Part shown: in pieces, positions 34,306 through 45,600 of the stretch | Layout: the number at the start of each line of letters is the position of its first letter | Position numbering within the stretch: position 1 is the first letter of the stretch | From: Bemisia tabaci | Taxonomy: Eukaryota; Arthropoda; Insecta; Hemiptera; Aleyrodidae | Length of the DNA stretch: 64,000 bases | Direction of reading: 5' to 3' | Assembly: GCF_918797505.1 (NCBI RefSeq) | Contig: NC_092799.1 | Coordinates: 29,214,597 to 29,278,596 of the forward strand | Notes under the pieces: model-generated | Database searches by the model: none | What the model was told of the DNA's origin: nothing | What the model saw: the letters and a program-made list of their open reading frames with translations, nothing else | Position numbers and translations under genes: made by a program

Positions 34306-35340
34306 TTCAAATGTCAGTTTGAGTTGTACCCTTCTTGGTCTACTCCCTTTCTAATCATGAAATCTGATTGATCTTTTAAGACTCTGTCAAAGAAATAAGC
34401 GTCGCCTAAACAGCTCTGCGGTCTGTTGATTTTAGACTGTGATCTTAAAAATTGTTGATCTGAATCCGAAGCTCTTGTGGTTTGGAAAATGTCTATGAAA
34501 TCGTATCTCAATTTTTGTTCCTCATTGTTATAGACTGATGGACTAGTGTGAGAGTTTCTTTTAATAACTAAAAGCAATATATTCTCATAATATCCTTGTA
34601 ATTTTTAGCGGCATAAGTTTTCTCTCTAAAGTAGGCTCTGTTCACATAATTCACTTGGTCTTTAGTATTACCTCAACGTAGTACGTATTAATACATATTG
34701 ACAGGTGGTTCAAACTCTCTGTCAGAATTTCAAATCTCACCTTGATTTTTGTAAGAATTTTGTATTCAGTTGTGTCCTAGTGTAGTAAGCATATCATTTT
34801 ATTTGCATTGTGACTTTCTTGGAATTTACACAACTAGCAAAAAGTAAAGTCCTTTCCAGGGTCCATTTATTAAGATATATATATTCCCAGTTTCCAAATT
34901 CTGTCATGATATTTTCAGATTGATCAACTGACCGTTTTTAGTCAGTTTTAGTTATGCTCCCTTTCACACTGTCAATAACATTTACATCAAGTAAGAATCA
35001 GCTCGTCTATGAAGTATATTATCATGGCTTAGCAACGCGGCAGAAGTAATCCCCCCCCCCCCCCTCCGATCATTTATACGTTAAGATTTTAGGTAAAGAA
35101 CCCAATGATCATTGTAAAATATCTATGTATGTTCTGTAAAGAGACTAGACCACTTATATTGAGGTAGTCGTTCAGATGAAAATAATATGTTGCATGATGT
35201 TTCTAACAACCCATGAGAAAAATAAGATGGTACTAAGAACTATCAACTGTGACAAAGTTTAAATCATGGTTCGCTCTCTTTTGATACTGTTGCTTTCTCG
35301 TAAGAGCAGGTGCTAAAGTTACCAATGTTGACTCAGTAGA

Positions 35341-35400
35341 GGAGTGATACTCAAAATGTACATGATTTTGACGTATACTCAGCATACATTGGGAGCTTTT
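35341..35400 (+). repeat. Direct repeat, copy 2
   Basis: Same ~60-base segment as 34245-34305, 1.1 kb downstream in the same orientation. The flanking sequences do not match. Confidence 0.75.
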
Positions 35401-37111
35401 TGTCACCAGGTACCTCCTTTGACTTGAATGATGAAGAAAATTAATGTTAATATTACAAGACACCTCCAAAGCACTTTAAGTCTTATCTCGGTAGCCTTTA
35501 ATTTAGCTGCATGTTGGTTGGACTTGTATTTACCATGTAACAACACATGTGTGAGTGCCTCTGATTATGTTCTCCATTGTTATGGTATCTATCTCTCTTA
35601 AAAAGCATCTTTTGTTTTTCATTATTATTGTTTTAGTTCATGAGATTTTCCTGTTTGATTATTAGGGTAAAATAAGTGCTGTTGCAGTGATCTGGACGTC
35701 GTATTTTTCAACTAAAAACTTTAGGGTTGAACGCACACTGAGTACAAAAATAGTTAAGTTCATTCCAATGATCATGCGTTATTGCTTATTCTTTCTTTTT
35801 AACGATTGCTCTTGTAAAGTTATGTCTTTCACTCAATATACAGTTTTTTTTTAAAAGTTCTCATTAAATTTCAAGAAAATTATATTCTTTCAGTCAGAGT
35901 AGAATCATCATTGTTCATTTTATCTGATTTGGTTGAACTCCAAAACTTTGCAAAAGCCCAATAATTTTAAGGTAATTTTGATATACTATCAGAACTCTTT
36001 GATTACATATTTGAAATATACAGCATAAAAATCTGAGGCAGTGACCATTACTCAACCTTTTCATGATGCAAGCTGAAAGTCATCATCAGTGCTCAGGTGG
36101 CATGGATTGGGCAAAAGTTCCCTAATTTTCCCCTCAAAATTATTCTCCGCCTTTAAAAATTTCTGGACAAATGATTTTTAGGCTTTAGACCCAAGAAAAC
36201 TTAAAAAATTCATCTTATAACATGTGGCAAATCAAGGAAACGTTTCAGCTCACAGGAAGGCACTCGCGTAAGGACAAGTCATAAATATAGCTGCTGCATA
36301 TCTAAGAAATTCTGATGGAGCGTTCTCTCTCTCTCTCTCTTTTTAATTGTAACATAAAAGTAAGTGACTGCTTAATTTAAGATAACTACAAAGTAAACTA
36401 ATAATTATTTAGTAATTGCATTGTGATACCTATTTTTACAATAAGTTACAAAATCACACTCTGACGGTAATTTTTAAGATTTTTGTCTGTTAGACTGGAT
36501 TTTTCTTCGTTCTTTTGTTTCTATTGTTTTGTTAAAACTGTTTCAAGTCGGCTTTCTAGTTTTGACTATTACAAATCATTATCAATTAAAACTAGCCTTC
36601 TTTTCTTTAAATCCTTTTCCCATGCAGCGACTGTTTCAAACTATGTCTCATCGCTTGTCACGGAAGTAATGAGGTGATGAATTTGATCTTTAAATTCATT
36701 CGGAGGAAAACAGGTTCAAAGTTTTAATATTCTGGGTCACCCAGTGGTATGCTCAGCCTCCAGCTCAATTACATGTGGTTCTAAAGTTTTGAATTGAAGA
36801 TTTCTTTCGTGAAGGGAAGTATGCAAGTCCTATTTTAGGAGACTGCATTTTTCAAATCTTTTTACACTAAAGGTTTCAAACATACACAATCTATTCATAT
36901 GAAAAGGCAATTTAGTTAGGATACAAAATAAATTCGATATATTTTTATTGAGAACACCTCTCAACTTCTCTATTTTAATAGCTTCAAATCTTATTGAGAA
37001 GTGGAGTTGATTTGTTTTTGTGTAGTTTGAACTGTTATTCCTTCAAACTTAGGCAACAACTTCCTAAGGAGAACTGTAGTTTCTTCACGCATCTCATTGC
37101 AGACATTCAGT

Positions 37112-37280
37112 CGGCCTCCTATGGTGTAGTGGTTTTAGCGCTAGCTCTATGATCGGGAGGCCCTGGGTTCGATTCCTGACCAGGTGACCCGAGTTTGATG
37201 GTCTCAAACAATGTTTGCCTGGGACTGGTTGTTAGGGATGGAGGGGGACGGGACTGAAGCACAGGATTAGCCCTTGATGG

Positions 37281-37311
<31 letters not shown>
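37112..37311 (+). mobile_element. tRNA-derived SINE with poly(A) tail
   Basis: Pol III A box TGGTGTAGTGG (37122) and B box GGTTCGATTCC (37167) stand at tRNA-like spacing in GGCCTCCTATGGTGTAGTGG-type sequence. About 110 bases of unrelated body follow, and a run of ~28 A ends it. The 5' end does not pair with a 3' acceptor strand, so it is not a tRNA gene. No clear target duplication was found. Confidence 0.82.
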
Positions 37312-37313
<2 letters not shown>

Positions 37314-40300
37314 AACTTTCTATGTGTGGGGTGTGGGGTACTCTTTGAAGACATGTTAGGAAATGAAAAAACAAATTATGAATTAATAATTTTTTAATAA
37401 AAATTATTAATAAAACACTTGGCGACATTGAATAATGATGGTATTTACAAAATATTTGGCACAGCAGCATGGCTTCAATACTCTACAGGACAAAAAATTC
37501 AAAAATAGTTTTATATTTTAACAAATATGGGTACCTATACATGAAGTAAAGACTTTACAATTTACAGTTAAGTACAATTTACATTGCATTGAACTTTCCA
37601 TGTACCAATTGCGTGGTGAAATCACAAGATTGTACTCCCGTAAAATTTTACAAATCAGAAACTAAAATGAATGCAGCAGAAATGTTAACTTCTATTAGGA
37701 TTCTCAGTATTAAAATTGAACTCTTCCGCCAAAGGAGAAAAATTGCAAAACATCAGATGAATGAAACGAGAAAATAATGATCACTTTCCACGTTCAGGTC
37801 TTCAAACCAATCCAGAGGGAAAGTAGGCAAATTTTAAGTGCTTTTTTTGACTTTACTAATCATCAAATGATGGGCTTCATACGTTGGATATACCAAAGAC
37901 AGTAGGTATAATATACATACATACTGCCATAATTTTTCTCTGAATGTGGCTTGTAAATTTTATTGAAGAAAACGCGGAAACGAAAATAAAAAGAGAATTC
38001 TAATTTAGAATTCCTTGTCAAAAGAGAAAAGTTTAGTGTTAAATAGAACGATCGCTGGGTGACAAGGGTGGAGAGTCAAGCTGTCATGGCACTTCAACCT
38101 TTTCAACACAGAGGAACAAATGATATCAGAGATGTTCTAACTATTTCGGTATCCCCCCCCCCCCCAAAAAAAAAACTACTTTGATAAAATGATGATGTAC
38201 TCAAAGCAGACAGCTCTACACTTTCAAAGGTCAGTTGAGATCAACCACTTTCACTGGACAGGCACTTACCATAGTACATTTTGTTTTATTGTAAAATTTT
38301 CCCTTCCTTGTATTTTCTTCTAAATTATCCCTTTTTTTCAGTACAGTTACCTATTACAATCAGAAGAATATGGGTGCTTGAAATTTTCTTCCCTTTGAAT
38401 TGTAGAAGAATTCCTGAATTTTGCCATTATGTTGAAGATTACAAAGCATGCTTCCTTTAAGGGCTTCATTGCATTTAGTTTTTTTAATCTACAATAAAAT
38501 CTGGTAACTTAATTAGAGGATCTGATTGTAATCGACAATAATGACAATTCAGAGCTTGATAAAAGGGTTTTAATTAACCTGTCAATTTATTTTGCACCTT
38601 CAAAATACCTCTGTCCAATCTTCGGAATGTATTTACACAACGTAACTGTGAAAGAGTAAATTTTGTTACAGGGTCTCCTTGTGATGTTCATAGAATGTAC
38701 TAGAGTGCTAGTTGAACTAGAGTTCAGCACAAACTAATAATTGTCCAGGAGCTGAAATATATGTCTCTAATACTTAATGAGGTATTATCTTTTTAAAAAC
38801 GAGGCTCTACTACTAATGTAAACATTTTTTTTCCACCATGGGCTTTCCATCTGTCCATTACTGAAGTCCTCTTCCCTTCAAGCTAATTCCAGAGACTTCT
38901 AAAAAAGAAAATATTAGAGGAATATTATACAGAGTGCCTGTACCACCCTCTTTCACAAATTACACAGTATGATCTTAAATATACAGAAGATAAGAAAAAT
39001 AATAAATTTTGCATTTTTACAAAAATTGCCCCGTTTACATAGAATTGCATCGCAATAAATACTTCAAATATTTGTGGCAGAGTGATACCTACTAAAGTTA
39101 GTGATACAGAAGGCGCCATAACTGCTGCATTCATAATGTTTCTTTCTTTTTTTATCAAAAGCAATGGTAATGTTATCAGTCGCAAGTTAAAAATTTGAAC
39201 AGCACATTCATTTAAAAAAATAGCATGCCTTTCTTTTTTACAAACCTACTTATACCTCTAAGTCAAACTAAAATTAAATGAACAAAATGTATGAACAGAC
39301 AAAATTATGAACAGGTATCATTCACTTATGAAAACAAAATCTATTTTAGATCACAGCAGAACAATTATTAGACTGATTTAAAAAATAATATTAATAATAT
39401 AATAGTAATATATGAAAAAAATAAATAAAATAAAAATCGTGAAGCAAGTTTGCGTGGTTCATGAATTACTGAAATTTTAAATCCAATGCTTTACCTCTTT
39501 TATTGCAGTTTGAATGAACTTCTAGTCATAAATTAATTTCTAGGACACTACCAGAGAGTTATATTCTTAAATTTAAATGTAAGTAAGGACCGAATTGTGA
39601 AGACCGGGGCTGTAAGAACAACTCATTTTTTTTTTAAATAAACAGCAATTCTTAATCTAATTTTAAATTGATACTTTTTATAAACTACCTATTACTAATT
39701 CTGATTGCTATAAAATGGCTCATTTTCAGTTAGTTAACAAATGAGCACCAGTCTTTTAAGTGAAAGGAATGGCAAGATGAAGAGAATTTGGCCAGAAATA
39801 TGACAACCCATTATGCAAAAATTACTTAGGTACTCATAAACTGTCTGACTGTTAAGTACGTTAAATGTTCTTACAAAAAAAAAGGAACACTGTCAAAGCG
39901 GCAATAGGCAGGATTCAATTGTACATGGGGTGCCCCCAAAGTTCCTGTAATAATGCTGTAATTCCGGAATCAGGGTTGTTACTAAGCTGATCTTGGTCTC
40001 ATTTTCAAACTTACATTATTCCTGATCAAATAAAATCACAGCATTTGCCCAAAAATTGACAAAGGTATGAGGGTTTGTGGGAAGGGAGTATAAGTGCCAC
40101 ATACAGGTTTTTACTGACGCTTAGGTAATTTGCACCAAAAAAGGCAATCATAAATTTTATGTTATCTCTCTTGGTGTTGACGTCAACCTGCTTCTTGAAT
40201 TATGTACTATTTTTTTGTTTCAGTTGATCAGAAGCAACTAAAAATTTAAAATGAGACCGAGATCAGCTCAATAGCTATCTTAGATCTAGAGTAACAGTAT

Positions 40301-41917
40301 CAGTCCGGGAACTTTTGGGACACCCTTAATAACTTAAATTTTTCTCCAGCCAAATTACTGATTATGAACAACATGATAATTGTTTTTCAATGTTGAAAGA
40401 AAGCCAAAACTGGATGGCACAATAAAGAGAATATGAAAGCACACAGATTATCTCAGAACAACATATTAAATTTCCATCAAGAAAGTTTGAGCAAACTTAC
40501 AGTGAACATGTCAATTAAGTCGCAATATCTATCAGTGCACCAATGCAACCTATTTTACAGTGAGAAAAATTCAATTATTTTCAAAAATAAAATGGTTATA
40601 TTTTATCTTTATCATCATATCTTTTTAGTAAACTAGTTATAATAAATCAATGGCTAAACTGCAAAAACTAGTACCTTAATTCCATTTCATCTGCAAATCT
40701 CAATTGTAATTTCTACAAGAAGGATAGACTGACTACTTCTGAAAATGAACATAGAATATTCGTCGGTGAGCAAAGAAAAACATAGAAATTTTTAAGGCAT
40801 AAGATTGGTGTTCAGTCTTGTACTTGAAATATAAAGGATGACAAACTTGCAATGTTGCAAGTTATGGTACCCAGGCGTTTTTTTATGAGTAGCCATAGAT
40901 ATTTCAGCTGAATAAAAAAAGCATCCAGTGAAATAATGAATCAACAGGAAAAAACAGGAATGTTATTATTCTTCTGAAGTTGTTTGGATTGCTAATTTTA
41001 CTTTCAATTCATCTTGTACTTATAAACGTCAAATGCATAACCTTAAACATGAAAAAAAAAAATAAATAAATAAATGAAATAAGAACCTTTACAAAGGTTA
41101 AAATACACATTCACTGAAATTTCATAAATTAGTATACATGGTATACTTAGGTACATCTTGGTGCTTGACTCATTCAATCTTCAGAATGTATCACCTAAGT
41201 ACGTAACTTAGAATTAGTGGTTTTTAAAAAAAGAGAGAAATGAGCTTTCTTGAGTTTCGATTATGTAAGCATCAATCATGTCATAAAACGATTTGTACAA
41301 ACTTTACATTCGAGAGCTGTACATTACAATATCCCTGATAATGGTGATCAAATGATAAAAATGTCATTAAAATAAAAACTACACTATCAGTCAAAATTTC
41401 GGAAAATGCAAAAAATGAAATATACAAATTTAACACTATACATCAGTTAAACAAAAGCAGTCCACAATAGTAACACACATCATACAGTGGGGGGATTGAA
41501 ACTTGATTTTCAAGTTTTGTCTGTCAAGAATATTAGGAACGGCTGCAAAGGAAAGCTCTTCAGGAGAGAGGTTCTTTTTTAAGCGTAATTAGCTATGAGG
41601 GGACTGACTGTTTTAAAACCTTTCGTTTGATGAGCAGGAATCGCATATTAGTGTTATTTTCTTCCCGCATTAAATTAAAAATATTTCTCATCTAGTTGTT
41701 TCTGAAAGAATCTTATTTACAGACAATCTTTAAAGCTTGTGCAACTTGAAAATGAAGTTCCAATTTTTACAAAATTTCTAATTTACTTAGCTGTAATTTT
41801 ACAATATTTGACAAAATTGGCAATTCCTAGAGCTCTACACATCATATTTACAATATTCCAAATAAATTAACAAACAAACAAAATTTGTACAAATTGCATC
41901 TAAAAAGTTCATAGGAC
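37312..41917. other. Downstream of the ft stop: presumed 3'UTR and unrecognised AT-rich sequence
   Basis: Minus-strand AATAAA hexamers occur (for example at 39499-39504 and around 38284), but none is clearly the ft poly(A) site. C/A runs at 38155-38175. A mariner-type MITE occupies 39924-40326. No gene recognised. Confidence 0.4.
39924..40326. mobile_element. Mariner/IS630-type MITE with TA duplication
   Basis: GGGGTGCCCCCAAAGTTCC at the left and GGAACTTTTGGGACACCC at the right are imperfect inverted repeats of the mariner/IS630 GGGTGTCCC type. TA lies directly outside both ends. The sub-terminal AGCTGATCTTGGTCTCATTTT is also inverted near 40250-40272. No transposase frame. Confidence 0.78.
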
Positions 41918-42688
41918 TTAAACGTACTCCTCAGATTGTTTTGACGAATTATTTGATAACCTAAGAGAATTGGGAACTCTACCATTAACAGAATCGGGTA
42001 ATTCTGCTATGTCTTTGAACACTCCTACTAGACTCTCAAAGTTGGGTCCCCAGTTGAGCAGATAATCCCACCCAAGAGCTGTTGGTATTGAGGAAGGAGA
42101 GCCATTTTGCGGCCTATACATCGGCCCTCCCAAATGGGACAGATCATCATCTGATGCTACTAATGTGCTGAGCGAGCCTCGAAATGAGGAATCAAATTCA
42201 TCATAGGCCGAGGGTAATGATGGTTTATTTGGCGTGCCGCTACCACTATTTCTCCCTCGGCCCCTGTCCATATCATCCTCAGCATTTAGCTTAGTAAAAA
42301 TTACGTCACTAAGTTTTTCACTTATCACATTACCATTGTCATATTCTATTTCTGAGCAGGTAAAGGAGTCATTGCCGCTCTCATCGGTGGACGTTGAGCT
42401 GTGGTTGTCACCGTTGTTGGGAACATGTAAATGGTGGCCTGGTCCGGTGGATACAGCATCTAAAGTACTTACTAAACTGGAGGTCCTCGGCCGAGAGTTT
42501 AGCCTGTTGATCTCTTCAGCCGTTAGAGCGGCTCCAGGTGTTTTACGACTAGAGGAGCCACTCAGTTGACTCATAGCAGGACTATTTAAACTACGCTCAC
42601 TTGTACTGTGCAGAGCATCTTTTCCTACACCGCCAGACGAGGACGTTGTAGCTAAAAGTGCCGATTGTAATGGCTTGCCACTTATATC
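41918..42688 (-). CDS. ft: ft terminal coding exon: end of cytoplasmic tail
   Basis: 256 codons and TAA at 41918-41920. Contains TAEEINRLNSRPRTSSLVST, ESGNDSFTCSEIEYDN, SAYDEFDSSFRGSLSTLVAS and WDYLLNWGPNFESL, then VFKDIAELPD, the C-terminal motifs of Fat. It ends SEEYV. Acceptor CCTTTTGCAG beside 42688. Confidence 0.95.
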   Translation of the reverse strand, partial: DISGKPLQSALLATTSSSGGVGKDALHSTSERSLNSPAMSQLSGSSSRKTPGAALTAEEINRLNSRPRTSSLVSTLDAVSTGPGHHLHVPNNGDNHSSTSTDESGNDSFTCSEIEYDNGNVISEKLSDVIFTKLNAEDDMDRGRGRNSGSGTPNKPSLPSAYDEFDSSFRGSLSTLVASDDDLSHLGGPMYRPQNGSPSSIPTALGWDYLLNWGPNFESLVGVFKDIAELPDSVNGRVPNSLRLSNNSSKQSEEYV

Positions 42689-45600
42689 CTGCAAAAGGAA
42701 GGAAGAACTTATTAATCAGATGGGAAAGGCAAACTTTATTTTTTTAAAAAATCTTCACAATATCAGTTGTTGCAAAAAAAAATTACCTACTGTAAATTAC
42801 TGTGAGCTTAAGTGATTGGATAATGGTTACAAGAATGTAACTTTGAAAAAATGAAATCTAACTTTACATGGGAGTGATTGTGACTGAGGATGAGAATAAG
42901 ATTTCAGAAAGTTGAAATAGGTAGAATTGATTCCAGTAAATTGCCATGTTTAACTTGGTCTCACCAAAACTAATATTTACTGCCTACTCTTAATGTTAAT
43001 GGCTGCACATCATTAATGACCAATTCTGTATTCCATCTCTTTCACAATTTTTTTTGCAAATCATAAAACTTTCAATAGGTGCACTAAAAAAAAGTGCACA
43101 TCTTGATGAAGATGTTCTGAAATTTCTGTTCTCACCTACGTTTTAATAAAATAAAAATTGCATGTAGGTATGTTGGCATTACATTTCTGAGAATATTTTG
43201 GATGAATTATTTGCAAAATTTTAAAAATTGAAAATAATTGGTCCCCATCCATTTGAACTGAATTAAGATAAGAAGTCTGGAACTTAGCAAATCAAGATAT
43301 GTACATACAAAGTTTCTAATTTCACCATCAATACATCTTCATGGCCAAAAGATGCAAAAAAAAGAAGGAGAAAACGAAATTTAAGTATTTAAACTATTCA
43401 AGTTTTTAGTTTTTTAACCTGCTTACTAATCTTCCGTAAAAACATGTATATATTGCAGGTGATCATGAAATGAAATTTACCTGAAGTGTGAGGATACGTG
43501 GCATTTGTTGACTAAGTTCACTACTAGGACTCAACCTGGCCAGAGGAGTACTTTGATGTTGAGGAGACTCCACTCGCGCAACAGGAGGTGGTGGCACAAC
43601 CGAACGAGGACTATCCCTTGGCGCGTGCGGAGGAAAATGATGCGGTGAGTGCCTGTGTCCTTGACCTTGATGTTTATGATATGAAGGTGCAGATGGAGGT
43701 GGTAGATGTGGAGGACTAGGTTTGTACTTCCTTAAATTCCCACCGTCTCGATACCCTGGAATGCAAGCAAATTTAACATTAGCCAATTTTTAAAAATATT
43801 GATACTAAGTAGATGCTTATTAGATTGACACCAGTAGCCTTTGGCAGAAAAGTAGTAAAACTGGCCCTCCACTTAAGTGTTTTTTTGAAACCCAAAAGAA
43901 TGAAACCGAAGCAAGGGGAACAAACTGGGAGTTGAAACTTTCAGGAGATCGTCTATAATAAAATAGCGAGAACATCCAAGGTTTGTTTTTTTTTTCCTAA
44001 CAGAAAGTTGCATTTGTTAGTCCCCTCCTTTTCTCAAGGTGTCTTGAAATTGGCTATGAAGTAATGTGGATACCTTGTGTTTCTTTAAGGCCTGCCAAAA
44101 TTTTTAAAGTATTAGTAAATAAAATCATACTTTGGTGTACTTTAATTTTTTTTTTTTTTTTTTTTTACGTTTCCAATGTATTACTTCCTTGGTCTTCCTA
44201 AGAACTCAATTGAGGAAAATTGCAAATTTTTCATCAAAACACAGATTTGACGTAATCTCACCTTTGTAGTGATAAACGATGTCAATATCAGACGGCGCAA
44301 TAGAGCTTGCATTTTCCAGGTCATAATGCTCCGGCATTTCAGAGTCGACACTTATAACCGACGGCTGATCCAAAGGGTGATGGATGGGTGGCGGTGGGTG
44401 ATGGTCATCGCGAGGAGGTGGTGATTTCCCAACAACCTCCCGTTCTATGATGTCAGGTCGTTGAGGCCTTTGAATCTCATTAATGGCGTCCTGATCTTTG
44501 TAACTGTGGAAAGATTCAATGAAAACCCATTAAATAATTATCATTAATTAAGAAGCTGCTTTTCGTAATAAAATTAAAATTGGTGACCAAAATTTAAATG
44601 GAATCTCAGCCTGAGGATTTGAAGTAGATTCAGTTTTTTCTTATGGATTGATTAAGGGCATAATGAGATCAAGAGAACTATTCATTCAATTCTTGATATT
44701 AAATTAAATTGAGTAATCTGGATGAGTATGCTCGAGATCATGCATCAGAAAAATCAGTATGAGCTATTTAAGGAAAATCACTTGATCCACAACCTGTTGA
44801 AGATTATCTTGACAGTTTTCTCTAGACATTTTATACAAAATTTTAAAATATTTAATTATGAGATCTCTGAAAATGGTGGTCCTCTATTGGTCTACTAGTC
44901 TCCAGGAGGAAACTTTAAGCTCACGAAAAAAAAGATTATGCTGCTTCAAATTACCGTTTTGAAATTAGCTCAGGGCCAACCAAGTGATGGCCTGCTACTC
45001 CTCGGATGATATCGCCATTCTCCGTGATGTAGCTAGGCACTCCTTGATCGTGAAGACTTGTTCTGCCAACGTCCCCACCAGGACCAAGACCTCCGCCTGT
45101 TACCAATGTGGTGCCCCCATTCTGTTTTGGGTGCCCACCTCCACTTTTTTCCTTTTTCTGTTTGCGCAATCGGAAAACCACAAAGCTCACTAGAATTGCA
45201 ACAAATAATATTATGAAGAAGAATATGACTAGAGTGATTCCAATGTTGAGTGGATCAGGAATGGCAGCTGTTCCTACACCGACAGGATTGTCGCAACCTT
45301 GAGAAATTTTTCCGTGGGTGAAAACTTCGGGAAATATACTGCCGGAGCCATTGAATGGTTGTAACTCTCCGTTGACGGTGAAATTTGCAAGACAACCAGA
45401 AAAACCTGAAATAAAATGAAGAAAAGATTAAACCAATCCTGCAGTTTATTTCAAATAATTACACTGGTACAAACATCAATAATTAGAAGTTATGTTACAT
45501 CGAAATATAAAATTGTTTAAAAAAATTTCCATCACGGTATTTTTATGAAAGAGGGAAGAATAAGGAAACCTTGCCTCTGTGTCTGGTCAAAACTCAAAAA

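Larger units (their letters stand above)
32017..37111. other. Region between the convergent crm and ft genes: crm 3'UTR and unrecognised sequence
   Basis: No exon recognised. It presumably begins with the crm 3'UTR, but no convincing poly(A) signal stands near the stop codon. It holds a ~60-bp direct repeat (34245, 35341), a C run at 35050-35063 and a CT microsatellite at about 36324-36340. Confidence 0.45.

Noticed and set aside
37112..37185. tRNA gene
   Set aside because: The A and B boxes are good, but the 5' end has no pairing 3' acceptor strand, and a long body and poly(A) follow, so it is a SINE.
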